NCBI RefSeq assembly: GCF_024295805.1 | Contig: NZ_JANCLX010000019.1 | Coordinates: forward strand, 109,998-173,997 | Length of the DNA: 64,000 bases | Source: Streptomyces cucumeris | GTDB taxonomy: Bacteria; Actinomycetota; Actinomycetes; Streptomycetales; Streptomycetaceae | Direction of reading: 5' to 3' | In this document: in pieces, positions 1 to 8,024 of the stretch | How positions within the stretch are numbered: position 1 is the first letter of the stretch | How the letters are laid out: the number at the start of each line of letters is the position of its first letter | Position numbers and translations under genes: made by a program | Notes under the pieces: generated by a model | What the model was told of the DNA's origin: nothing | The model's database searches: none | Seen by the model: the letters and a program-made list of their open reading frames with translations, nothing else

Positions 1-96
1 GGATGCTCGGCTCGATCTCCAGATGTGTGACGACAGATTCCGCAGGCAGATGACGGGACGGTGCTGGTTTCATGGCGGGCAGCCTAGAATCCGGTC

Positions 97-218
97 GCTT
101 CGGCAGCAGCCGAAGCATCACGGCCACAACGGAGCGTACGGACACCCGGGCTCCGCGCGCACCAGGTGCGCGCGGAGCCCGGCAACCGTCCCCGTCCCTG
201 TCCCCGGCCGGGGACAGG
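97..218. terminator. Three consecutive perfect hairpins
   Basis: Three perfect inverted repeats follow one another. The first is GCTTCGGC / GCCGAAGC at 97-116 with a 4-nt loop. The second is a 17-bp stem at 146-162 / 166-182 with loop CAG. The third is a 22-bp palindrome made of CCTGTCCCCGG and CCGGGGACAGG at 197-218. None has a T-tract, which is usual for Streptomyces terminators. They probably terminate a gene lying left of the window and insulate the methyltransferase gene that starts at 397. I see no gene in the first 390 bases. Confidence 0.6.
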
Positions 219-396
219 CCGCACCAAGGCCCCGGTCACGGACGTAGTCACCCGGTTAGCCCCTCCGAGCTGCCGCCTGGCGCCGGAGAGTGCATAGTGA
301 GACCGTGGCGTGGCCTGCCGAGCGCACAGGCGCTGGCCTCGTATCCCTGCGGCCATCGGGTTCTTCCCACCGGCCGACGCAGGTCAGGAGATGCTC

Positions 397-1263
397 ATGG
401 CAGCAGGAGCGAGCAACACCGCGAATGCCGACTGGGGCAAAGCAAACTTCAACGAAATCTACGACTGTCCCGACCCCCGTCCGTACTTTGCAACCCTGCA
501 ATCCCTCGAGTACCAGATACCCCACCACGGCCAGGCCGTCTTCCGGGCACTGGCCCGTGGCTTGCGCTGTCTGCACCCCGACCGGACACCACTGAACGTG
601 GTGGACCTGTGCTGCTCCTACGGGATCAATACAGCCCTCCTCAACCACCATGTCACTCTGGCGGACCTGTTCGCCCGGTACACTTCTCACCGCCTCTCCG
701 CGCTGCCGGCCTGGCACCTCGTGGCCGAGGACCGGACCTTCTTCGCAGCGTGCCGCAGCCCGAAAGCCGCAACGGCGACAGGCATCGACTCGGCAGCCCG
801 GGCCGTCGCATACGCCCGCGCCGTCGGCCTGCTCGACCACGCTTTCGCGGAGAACCTCGAAGTCACCGAACCGAGCCCCGCCCTGCGCCGCGCACTGGTG
901 GGCACGGACCTCATCACTGTCACGGGCGGCGTCGGCTACGTCTTCACCAGGACTTTCACCAGGCTTCTCGACTCCATGCCGACCCCGCCGTGGGTCGCGG
1001 CGTTTGTGCTGCGCACCGTGCCCTACCAGCCGATCATCGATCTTCTGGCCCGCTCGGGTCTGGTGACGGAGAAACTTCCCACCCGTACCTTCAGGCAGCG
1101 CCGCTTCGCCGACAGCTCCGAGCGGTACGCGGCGTTCGACGCCCTGGCTGTGAACGGACTGCACACGGCCGGCAAGGAAGCGGACGGCTACTACCACACC
1201 GACCTGTATGTCTCCCGGCCCGCTCCCGACATCGCGACGCTGCCTCTCGCACGCCTGCTGTAA
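397..1263 (+). CDS. Class I SAM-dependent methyltransferase-like protein
   Basis: A 288-residue soluble protein. Near residue 70 the segment VVDLCCSYGINTALLN looks like motif I of a class I SAM-binding fold, with two cysteines in the glycine-rich loop instead of the usual GxGxG. A second strand-like segment, TDLITVTGGVGYVF, fits motif IV. The substrate cannot be read from the sequence. I chose ATG 397 because CAGGAG lies six bases upstream; ATG 391 is the alternative. There is no operon partner: hairpins lie upstream and a decayed transporter downstream. It could instead be a non-catalytic methyltransferase-fold protein. Confidence 0.7.
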   Translation: MAAGASNTANADWGKANFNEIYDCPDPRPYFATLQSLEYQIPHHGQAVFRALARGLRCLHPDRTPLNVVDLCCSYGINTALLNHHVTLADLFARYTSHRLSALPAWHLVAEDRTFFAACRSPKAATATGIDSAARAVAYARAVGLLDHAFAENLEVTEPSPALRRALVGTDLITVTGGVGYVFTRTFTRLLDSMPTPPWVAAFVLRTVPYQPIIDLLARSGLVTEKLPTRTFRQRRFADSSERYAAFDALAVNGLHTAGKEADGYYHTDLYVSRPAPDIATLPLARLL

Positions 1264-1548
1264 CCCGAGGTACGACGGCGAACGTCCGTGCCTGGCTGGA
1301 ACACCGGCGCTGACGCTGGCCCGACACCCCCACCCGCACCTGCTGATCGACAAGCAGAGCGCACGGGGGGCCAGCCCGCCTCGGCGGCGCTTTCACGGCA
1401 AGACCGTCACGCAGGAGCGGCTGGACATGCAGCACGGCTCGACCCGCCGTGTGCCACTGGCTGGCTGCCGGGGCTCACCGCGTTGTCGTCCACCCTGATG
1501 GTGACCTTCGCTTCGTGAGCGGGGACTTCGCTGTTCCAGTCATCCCGG

Positions 1549-2160
1549 TTGGCAGCGGTGCGGGCACTGTTCGGGCGCGAGTCGTGGGGAACCCCCGCTG
1601 CTGTGGCCGGCCGGCTTCTGCGGGCTGATGCTGGTCTATGGGATGAGCACCTGGCTGCCCCAGATGTGCGGGGCTCCGGATACGGGCTCACCTCCTCGAT
1701 CAGCTTTCTGCTGGTGATCAACGCGGGCGGGATCGTCGGCCTGCTGATCGCGGGCTGGACGGCTGACCGTTTCGGTCCGGTGCGGGTGTCGGCGATCTGG
1801 TTCGTGCTGACCGCCGTCGGCGCACTACTGCTCCAGTCGCGGATGCCGCTGGCGGTGATGTACGCCGTCGTGGCGTTCACGGGGGTATGGCTGTTCAGCG
1901 CGCAGGTCATGGTGTACGCCACCACCCACACCGTCGATCGGGAGAGTGAGCGGGTGGCCGGGCTCGGCTGGGTCACCGGTGTCGGCCGTACCGGTGCGGT
2001 CGCCGGTCCCTGGCTGGGCGGTGTCCTCGCGGCGAGCGGCAACCAGAGTTGGGGCTTCACCGCCTTCGCCCTGGCCGGCGTCCTCGGTGCCGTGGCCATC
2101 GCGCTCGTCCCGCTCGTCTCCCGGGAGAAGGCCGCGGCGGTCGCCAGGGCGGAGGTCTGA
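1549..2160 (+). pseudogene. Remnant of an aromatic-acid:H+ symporter (MFS, AAHS/PcaK type)
   Basis: This is the C-terminal half of a major facilitator transporter. About six membrane helices remain, with the loop GWTADRFGPVR and the late segment GVGRTGAVAGPWLGG typical of AAHS transporters for benzoate or protocatechuate. The N-terminal half is absent. Between about 1590 and 1668 the conserved text GLMLVYGMSTWLPQM is readable only in another frame. One extra C in the C-run near 1592 and one missing base near 1667 would explain this, so two compensating frameshifts are present. A stop also lies in frame upstream of 1549. Position beside the pca genes suggests a former PcaK-like importer. The 285 bases before it hold nothing else. 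Confidence 0.75.
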
Positions 2161-2221
2161 CGGGCCCGCCGCGCGGCGGCGCGGGCGTGGCGGAGGGGGA
2201 GCGGCGACGCATACGGCGGGC

Positions 2222-3883
2222 TCAGGCGGTGGTGTCGGTCCGCACGTGACGACCGGCCGTGTGCAGGTCCTCCTCGATGCGGGCGGCGGCCTCGCGCAGT
2301 GCGGGAAGCAGTTCCTCCCGGCACTGCGCGGGGCTGCGGCGGCTGGTGTGCGTGGAGATGTTGACGGCGGCGACCGCCCGTCCGGTGCGGTCGCGGATCG
2401 GGACGGCGATCGAGCGCAGCCCCTCTTCCAGCTCCTCGTCGACGAAGGCGTATCCGTCCTGTGCGGTCGCCCCCAGCAGCCGGCTCAGCCGGGCCGGGGC
2501 GGTGACGGTGCGGCTGGTCAGGGGAGTGCGGTCGGCCCGTTCCAGCCGGGCGGCGCGTTCCGCGGGAGAAAGGTCGGCGAGCAGGACGCGGCCCAGGGAA
2601 GTGACGAAGGCGGGGAGCCGGGTTCCGACCGTGACATTGACGCTCAGGACGCGGCGGGTGGCGATAGTAGCGGTGTACTGCACGTCGTCGCCCGCGAGCA
2701 CGGCGAGGGAGGCGGAGTCCTGGACCGCGACGGCCAGGTCGGCGAGGTGGGGCTCGGCGATGCGGGACAGGGGCGTGCGCGACAGCGGTGCGAAGCCGAG
2801 GTCGAGCACGCGCGGGGTGAGGCTGAAGTCCCTTCCCCGCGTGGTGATGTAGCCCAGATGTGCCAGGGTGATCAGGGCCCGCCGGACGGTGGCCCGGGCG
2901 AGGCCGGTGGCTTCGGCGACGGCGGTGAGCGACAACTCGGCGCGTCCGGGGCCGAACGCGGTCAGCACGGTCAGTCCCCGCGCCAGCGCCTCCACGAATT
3001 CCCTTCCGAGCTCATGCTTGGACGCCTTCGTCCATGCCCCCGACCCGATGGCGTCGGGGGACAGCCGGGCCGGTTCGGCCGGTGGGGCGCTGCGCAGGTC
3101 GTCCTCCATGGCCGCCACCGTCTCGCGCAGGGCGGGCAGGACGGCCTCGCGCAGTGATCCGGCGCTGTGCCGGCTGGTGTGGCTGACGACGCTGACCCCG
3201 CAGACGGCGGGCCCTCCCCGGGGGCCGCGGACCGGCAGGACGAGCGCGATCAGGCCCGGCTCGATCAGCTGGTCGTCCATCGCCCACCCCTGCTCGCGGG
3301 CGAGGGCGGCGGTCTCGGCGAGGAAGCCCTCGGGGCGGCGGAACGGCGGGACGGCCGGGAAGCGCAGGTTCTCCGGGTCCGCCTCCCATCGCTCGCGCCA
3401 GTGGGCCCATTGCTCCTCGGTCCAGTCGGCTGCGAACACCTGACCGTGGGCGGTCCGCTCGGCGGGGAGCAGATCGCCGATGCGGAAGGTGAGGGACATC
3501 GCGCGGCGGCGGGTGGCCTGGTGGACGAACCGGATGCCGTCGCGGTCGGGCACGGCGATGGACACCGATTCGTCCAGGGCGTCGGCGAGGCGGTCGGCGT
3601 GCGGGCCGAGGAGATCGGGCAGCCCGGTGGCACCGAGATAGGCGTTGCCGAGCTCCATCAGGCGGGGGGTGAGCGCGACGTCGCGGCCGATCGCCCGGAG
3701 GTATCCCATGCGGATCAGGGTGGTGGCGATCCGGTCCACCGTGGAGCGGGCCAGGGCCGTCTCGCGGGCCAGGGTGCCGAGGCTCTGACGGCCGTCCGCC
3801 GCGGTGAGCTCGCGCAGCACGGTGATGCCGCGAATCAGCGGACCCACTGCTTCGGCGGGGACGGGGGGTTCGGTGGTCGGCAT
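2222..3883 (-). CDS. pcaR: Tandem IclR-family regulator of the pca genes (PcaR-like)
   Basis: A 553-residue protein made of two full IclR modules in series. A winged helix-turn-helix (about residues 15-75, including SLGTLARETALARSTVDRI) is followed by an effector domain to about 265. A second HTH (about 300-360, including SLTAVAEATGLARATVRRA) is followed by a second effector domain to about 545. Ordinary IclR regulators are near 250-280 residues. PcaR/PcaU/PobR regulators of this family sense beta-ketoadipate or protocatechuate. It is divergent from pcaI and 148 bp away. The start is ATG 3883; the reading frame stays open to 3985 but that text is not protein-like. Assignment as PcaR rests on family and position. 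Confidence 0.85.
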   Translation of the reverse strand: MPTTEPPVPAEAVGPLIRGITVLRELTAADGRQSLGTLARETALARSTVDRIATTLIRMGYLRAIGRDVALTPRLMELGNAYLGATGLPDLLGPHADRLADALDESVSIAVPDRDGIRFVHQATRRRAMSLTFRIGDLLPAERTAHGQVFAADWTEEQWAHWRERWEADPENLRFPAVPPFRRPEGFLAETAALAREQGWAMDDQLIEPGLIALVLPVRGPRGGPAVCGVSVVSHTSRHSAGSLREAVLPALRETVAAMEDDLRSAPPAEPARLSPDAIGSGAWTKASKHELGREFVEALARGLTVLTAFGPGRAELSLTAVAEATGLARATVRRALITLAHLGYITTRGRDFSLTPRVLDLGFAPLSRTPLSRIAEPHLADLAVAVQDSASLAVLAGDDVQYTATIATRRVLSVNVTVGTRLPAFVTSLGRVLLADLSPAERAARLERADRTPLTSRTVTAPARLSRLLGATAQDGYAFVDEELEEGLRSIAVPIRDRTGRAVAAVNISTHTSRRSPAQCREELLPALREAAARIEEDLHTAGRHVRTDTTA

Positions 3884-3945
3884 GGCGGCTCTGTTCTCGG
3901 GGCGGGCTTCGGGCAACCGTACTGGCCGAGCGGGCGAAGCGGAGG

Positions 3946-3974
3946 TTGACAGACACCCCGCACAGGCGCACACT
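3946..3974 (+). promoter_or_regulatory. Candidate sigma-70-type promoter of the pca operon
   Basis: A perfect -35 hexamer TTGACA (3946-3951) is followed after 17 bases by CACACT (3969-3974), a weak -10. It points toward pcaI. The stretch just downstream (3983-4005) is unusually AT-rich for this genome, so the -10 could lie there instead. Confidence 0.45.
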
Positions 3975-4000
3975 CTCGCAGCCATTAATTATGAACTAAA

Positions 4001-4015
4001 ATTCACTCTGCGAAC
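4001..4015. promoter_or_regulatory. IclR-type operator candidate before pcaI
   Basis: ATTCACTCTGCGAAC is a near-palindrome (TTCAC / GCGAA, four of five positions matching). It resembles the GTTCGC-GCGAAC pattern bound by many IclR regulators. It lies 16 bases upstream of the pcaI start, downstream of the -35/-10 candidate, where a bound repressor would block transcription. A second GAAC half-site lies at 3993-3996. Binding by the neighbouring tandem IclR protein is inferred. Confidence 0.45.
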
Positions 4016-4031
4016 AATCATCGAGGCTCTC

Positions 4032-4814
4032 ATGGACAAAGTCCGGAAGACGGCCGCCGACGCCATTGGTGACATCACCGAAGGGGCCTCGCTGGCCGTG
4101 GGCGGATTCGGCCTCAGCGGTGTGCCGAACGTGCTGATCCAGGCGCTGCACGACCGCGGACCCGGTCGGCTGAGCGTGGTGTCGAACAACTGCGGTGTCG
4201 ACGGCAGCGGCCTCGGCATCCTGCTCGCCGCCGGGCGGATCGCCCGCGTCACCGGCTCGTACATCGGCAACAACCGGGAATTCGCCCGGCAGTACCTCAG
4301 CGGCGAGCTGGAGGTCGAGCTGACCCCGCAGGGCACGCTGGCCGAGCGGCTGCGCGCCGGGGGTGCGGGCATCCCGGCGTTCTTCGTGCCGGCCGGGGTC
4401 GGCACCCCGATCGCCGACGGCGGCCTTCCCTGGCGGCACGCCCCGGACGGCAGCGTGGCGGTGGCCTCACCGCGGAAGGAGGTGCGCGAGTTCGACGGCC
4501 GTGGCCACGTCCTGGAGTATGCGATCACCACCGACTTCGCCCTGGTCCACGCGGCGAGGGGCGACCGGCACGGCAATCTCGTCTTCCACAAGGCGGCCCG
4601 CAACTTCAATCCCCTGGCCGCGATGGCCGGCCGGGTCACCATCGCCGAGGTGGAGGAACTGGTCGAGCCCGGCGTGCTGGACCCCGATGAGATCCATCTC
4701 CCGGGTGTCTTCGTGCAGCGGATCCTGGCGCTGACCCCCGCGCAGGCGGCCGACAAGCCCATCGAGAATCGGACGGTATCGGTCCGCGCGGACCGAGAGG
4801 CGGTGCGAGCCTGA
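4032..4814 (+). CDS. pcaI: 3-oxoadipate CoA-transferase, alpha subunit
   Basis: A 260-residue CoA-transferase A subunit. With PcaJ it transfers CoA from succinyl-CoA to 3-oxoadipate. The N-terminal glycine-rich CoA-binding segment GGFGLSG is at residues 24-30, and the family block GTLAERLRAGGAGIPAFFVP is in the middle. Length is normal for the alpha subunit. The start ATG 4032 is chosen because the first family-like residues (MDKVRKTAADAI) begin there; the open frame upstream crosses the promoter region. It is first gene of the operon and its TGA overlaps the pcaJ ATG by one base, implying translational coupling. Confidence 0.93.
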   Translation: MDKVRKTAADAIGDITEGASLAVGGFGLSGVPNVLIQALHDRGPGRLSVVSNNCGVDGSGLGILLAAGRIARVTGSYIGNNREFARQYLSGELEVELTPQGTLAERLRAGGAGIPAFFVPAGVGTPIADGGLPWRHAPDGSVAVASPRKEVREFDGRGHVLEYAITTDFALVHAARGDRHGNLVFHKAARNFNPLAAMAGRVTIAEVEELVEPGVLDPDEIHLPGVFVQRILALTPAQAADKPIENRTVSVRADREAVRA

Positions 4815-5458
4815 TGGCTTGGACGCGCACCGACATCGCCGCCCGCGCGGCGGCCGAACTCACCGACGGCTCCTGCGTCAACCTCGGGATCGGACTGCCC
4901 ACGCTGGTGCCGGGTCTCCTGCCCGACGACGTGGACGTGACGCTCCACTCGGAGAACGGGCTGCTGGGCGTGGGCCGTTACCCCTACGAGGACGAGGTCG
5001 ACCCCGACCTCATCAATGCCGGCAAGGAGACCGTGACAGTGGTGCCCGGGGCGTCGTTCTTCGACTCCTCGCTCTCCTTCGGCATGATCCGCGGCGGCCA
5101 CATCGACACGGCGATCCTCGGAGCCATGCAGGTCTCCGCCCGCGGAGACCTGGCCAACTGGATGATCCCCGGAAAGCTGGTCAAGGGCATGGGCGGCGCG
5201 ATGGATCTGGTCCACGGGGCCCGCACGGTCATCGTCGTCACCGAACACACCGCCCGGGACGGCTCGCCGAAGCTCGTGGCCGAGTGCGGCCTGCCGCTCA
5301 CCGGCCGTGCGTGCGTCCACCGGGTCATCACCGACCTCGGTGTCCTCGACATCACGCCGGACGGCTTCGCCCTGATCGAAACCGCCCCCGGTGTCGGCCC
5401 CGACGAGGTGCTGGCGAAGACGGCCGCGCCCGTCCGGGTGGCCGTCTCCCCACGCTGA
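4814..5458 (+). CDS. pcaJ: 3-oxoadipate CoA-transferase, beta subunit
   Basis: A 214-residue CoA-transferase B subunit, partner of PcaI. The catalytic glutamate of the SENG motif (HSENGLLG) is residue 47; in this family it forms the glutamyl-CoA thioester. The start codon overlaps the pcaI stop (TGATG). A 71-base gap with the ribosome site AGGAG separates it from pcaF. Everything needed for activity appears to be present. Confidence 0.93.
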   Translation: MAWTRTDIAARAAAELTDGSCVNLGIGLPTLVPGLLPDDVDVTLHSENGLLGVGRYPYEDEVDPDLINAGKETVTVVPGASFFDSSLSFGMIRGGHIDTAILGAMQVSARGDLANWMIPGKLVKGMGGAMDLVHGARTVIVVTEHTARDGSPKLVAECGLPLTGRACVHRVITDLGVLDITPDGFALIETAPGVGPDEVLAKTAAPVRVAVSPR

Positions 5459-5529
5459 ACAGCCTGGGACCGACCGACCGGGGCACCGCACGCCCCCCAT
5501 GAGTACCCGTACAGCCACAGGAGCTCCTC

Positions 5530-6720
5530 ATGACCGAGCGTCTTCGCGACGTCTACGTCGTCGACGCCGTCCGCACCCCCATCGCGAAGTACGGCGGCGC
5601 GCTCTCCGCCGTCCGCCCCGACGACCTCGTCGCCGGTGTACTGCGCGCACTGCTCGACCGCACGCCGAAGCTCGACCCGGCCCGGATCGACGATGTGTTC
5701 CTGGGCAACGCCAACGGCGCCGGCGAGGACAACCGCAACGTGGCCCGGATGGCGGTCCTGCTGGCAGGACTGCCGGTGACGGTGCCCGGTGTGACGGTCA
5801 ACCGGCTCTGCGGCTCCGGTATGGAGGCCGTGATCCAGGCCTGCCGGTCGATCGCCGTGGGGGACACCTCGCTCGTGATCGCCGGCGGTGTGGAATCGAT
5901 GAGCCGCGCCCCCTGGGTACTGCCCAAACCCGGACGCGCCTTCCCCGCAGGCCACCAGGAGCTCTACTCCAGCACCCTGGGCTGGCGGATGGTCAATCCG
6001 AAGATGCCCGCTGCCTGGACGGTCCCGCTGGGAGAAGGCGCGGAACTGGTCGCCGACCGCCACGGCGTCACGCGCGAGGACCAGGACGCCTACGCCCTCG
6101 GCAGCCACCGCAAGGCCGCGAGCGCCTGGCAGGATGGCCTGTTCGACCGTGAGGTGGTACCCGTCCAGGGCATCGACCTGGCCCGCGACGAGCCCATCCG
6201 TGAAGCCACGTCCGCCCACGACCTCGCCGCACTCCGGCCGGCCTTCCGGCCGGCGGGCTCGGTCACCGCCGGCAACTCCTCACCCCTCAGTGACGGGGCG
6301 GCCGCGCTGCTGCTCACCGACGCCGCCGGACTCGAGGTCACCGGGCGCGAACCGCTCGCCCGGATCAGCGCCTGCTCCGTCAGCGCCCTCGAACCACAGT
6401 ACTTCGGCACCGGCCCCGTCGAGGCCGTCCGCCGAGCCCTCGACAAGGCCGGCCGGGACCTCGGCGCCCTGACCGCCCTCGAACTGAACGAGGCCTTCGC
6501 CGCCCAGGCCCTGGCCTGCCTGCGCGCCTGGCCGGACCTCGACCCGGCGGTGGTCAACCCCCGCGGGGGTGCGATCGCCCTCGGCCATCCCCTCGGCGCG
6601 TCCGGTGCCCGGATCACCGGCGCCATCGCCCACCAACTCGCCGCGGCGGGCTCCGGCACCGCACTCGCCACCCTGTGCATCGGCGTCGGCCAGGGCCTCG
6701 CGATCGTCCTCGAAAGGTAG
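5530..6720 (+). CDS. pcaF: 3-oxoadipyl-CoA thiolase
   Basis: A 396-residue type II thiolase that cleaves 3-oxoadipyl-CoA to succinyl-CoA and acetyl-CoA, the last step of the pathway. Catalytic residues are visible: nucleophile Cys94 in NRLCGSGMEA, His353 in ALGHPLGASG and Cys383 in CIGVGQG. Length is normal. AGGAG sits just upstream of ATG 5530. Six bases separate its stop from pcaH. A fatty-acid thiolase would look similar, but the operon fixes the role. Confidence 0.93.
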   Translation: MTERLRDVYVVDAVRTPIAKYGGALSAVRPDDLVAGVLRALLDRTPKLDPARIDDVFLGNANGAGEDNRNVARMAVLLAGLPVTVPGVTVNRLCGSGMEAVIQACRSIAVGDTSLVIAGGVESMSRAPWVLPKPGRAFPAGHQELYSSTLGWRMVNPKMPAAWTVPLGEGAELVADRHGVTREDQDAYALGSHRKAASAWQDGLFDREVVPVQGIDLARDEPIREATSAHDLAALRPAFRPAGSVTAGNSSPLSDGAAALLLTDAAGLEVTGREPLARISACSVSALEPQYFGTGPVEAVRRALDKAGRDLGALTALELNEAFAAQALACLRAWPDLDPAVVNPRGGAIALGHPLGASGARITGAIAHQLAAAGSGTALATLCIGVGQGLAIVLER

Positions 6721-6726
6721 GCCCCG

Positions 6727-7482
6727 ATGACCCTCCCCACCCAGCACGACATCTCCCAGGAGATAGCCCAGCTCGTCGCGACGGACACCGCGACCAGCGG
6801 GACCGCCCACCACCCCGACCGCGGCTACGCCCCCTACCGGAGCAGCCTGCTGCGCCACCCCCGGCAGCCGCTCGTCGCCGTCGGGGACCCGGACGCGGCG
6901 GAACTGCGCGGCCCGGTCTTCGGCACCACCGACGTCACCGAACTCGACGCCGATCTGACCCGCGGGCACACCGGCGAACCCCTGGGTGAACGGATCACCG
7001 TCACCGGCCGCGTGCTCGACCGCGGCGGGCGGCCCGTCTGCGGACAGCTCGTCGAGGTCTGGCAGGCCAATGCCTCAGGCCGGTACGCGCACCAGCGCGA
7101 CCAGCACCCCGCCCCCCTCGATCCCCACTTCACCGGCGCCGGCCGCTGCCTCACCGACGACCAGGGACGGTACGCCTTCACCACGATCAAGCCCGGCGCC
7201 TACCCCTGGCGCAATCACCACAACGCCTGGCGGCCCGCCCACATCCACTTCTCGCTCTTCGGCACCGCCTTCACCCAGCGGCTGGTCACCCAGATGTACT
7301 TTCCCGGCGACCCGCTCTTCCCCTACGACCCCATCTTGCAGTCCGTCACCTCATCCGCCGCGCGCGCCTGCCTGGTCGCCACCTACGACCACGACCTCAC
7401 CGTCCCCGAATGGTCGCTCGGCTACCGCTGGGACATCGTCCTCGACGGCCCCACCGCCACCTGGACCGAGGAGGACCACTGA
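6727..7482 (+). CDS. pcaH: Protocatechuate 3,4-dioxygenase, beta subunit
   Basis: A 251-residue intradiol dioxygenase subunit that opens protocatechuate to 3-carboxy-cis,cis-muconate using Fe(III). The four iron ligands can be placed as Tyr120 (ASGRY), Tyr159 (GAYPW), His172 and His174 (AHIHFSLFG). The C-terminal stretch WDIVLDG and the overall length fit PcaH rather than catechol dioxygenase. Its final TGA overlaps the pcaG start (TGATG). It works as a hetero-oligomer with PcaG. Confidence 0.94.
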   Translation: MTLPTQHDISQEIAQLVATDTATSGTAHHPDRGYAPYRSSLLRHPRQPLVAVGDPDAAELRGPVFGTTDVTELDADLTRGHTGEPLGERITVTGRVLDRGGRPVCGQLVEVWQANASGRYAHQRDQHPAPLDPHFTGAGRCLTDDQGRYAFTTIKPGAYPWRNHHNAWRPAHIHFSLFGTAFTQRLVTQMYFPGDPLFPYDPILQSVTSSAARACLVATYDHDLTVPEWSLGYRWDIVLDGPTATWTEEDH

Positions 7483-8024
7483 TGCACCCCACCCCCTCCC
7501 AGACCGTGGGCCCGTTCTACGGCTACGCCCTGCCCTTCCCCGGCGGCGGCGAGATCGCCCCGGCAGGACATCCCGACGCCATCACCGTGCACGGCCACGT
7601 GTACGACGGCGCGGGCGCGCCGATCCCGGACGCGCTGCTGGAGTTCTGGCAACCCGGGGACGGCCGGGCCGGCCGTCCCGGCTCCCTGCGCCGTGATCCG
7701 GCCACCGGCGGCTTCGCCGGCCGGGACGGGGTCACGTTCACCGGCTTCGGCCGCATCGCCACCGATGCCGACGGGCACTGGGCGATCCGCACGCTCCCGC
7801 CCTCCGGTGCGCCGTACCTGTCCGTCTGCGTGTTCGCCCGCGGGCTGCTGCACCACCTGTTCACCCGCGCCTATCTCGACCCGGACGCGACCGATCCGCT
7901 GCTCGCCGGCCTCGCCCCCGAACGGCGTGCGACGCTCCGCACCGACCGGGAAGGCCCCCGCACCCACCGCTTCGACATCCGGCTGCAAGGCCCTGAGGAG
8001 ACGGTCTTCCTTGACTTCCGCTGA
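7482..8024 (+). CDS. pcaG: Protocatechuate 3,4-dioxygenase, alpha subunit
   Basis: A 180-residue subunit partnering PcaH. It opens with the family signature TPSQTVGPFYGYALP and has the intradiol core but lacks the iron-ligand HxH, as expected for the non-catalytic alpha chain. An open frame extends to a GTG at 7410, but the ATG at 7482, overlapping the pcaH stop, gives the normal PcaG N-terminus. Its 3' end overlaps the proposed pcaB start by 14 bases. Confidence 0.93.
   Translation: MHPTPSQTVGPFYGYALPFPGGGEIAPAGHPDAITVHGHVYDGAGAPIPDALLEFWQPGDGRAGRPGSLRRDPATGGFAGRDGVTFTGFGRIATDADGHWAIRTLPPSGAPYLSVCVFARGLLHHLFTRAYLDPDATDPLLAGLAPERRATLRTDREGPRTHRFDIRLQGPEETVFLDFR

Noticed and set aside
72..1313. 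Long plus-strand frame of 413 codons and the minus-strand frame of 365 codons over the first gene
   Set aside because: Both are Arg/Pro/Gly-rich shadows produced by high GC; only the 397-1263 frame has methyltransferase motifs and a ribosome site.
3989..6219. Long minus-strand open frames (3989-5518, 4984-6219) opposite pcaIJF
   Set aside because: They are antisense shadows of clear pca genes with no family text of their own.
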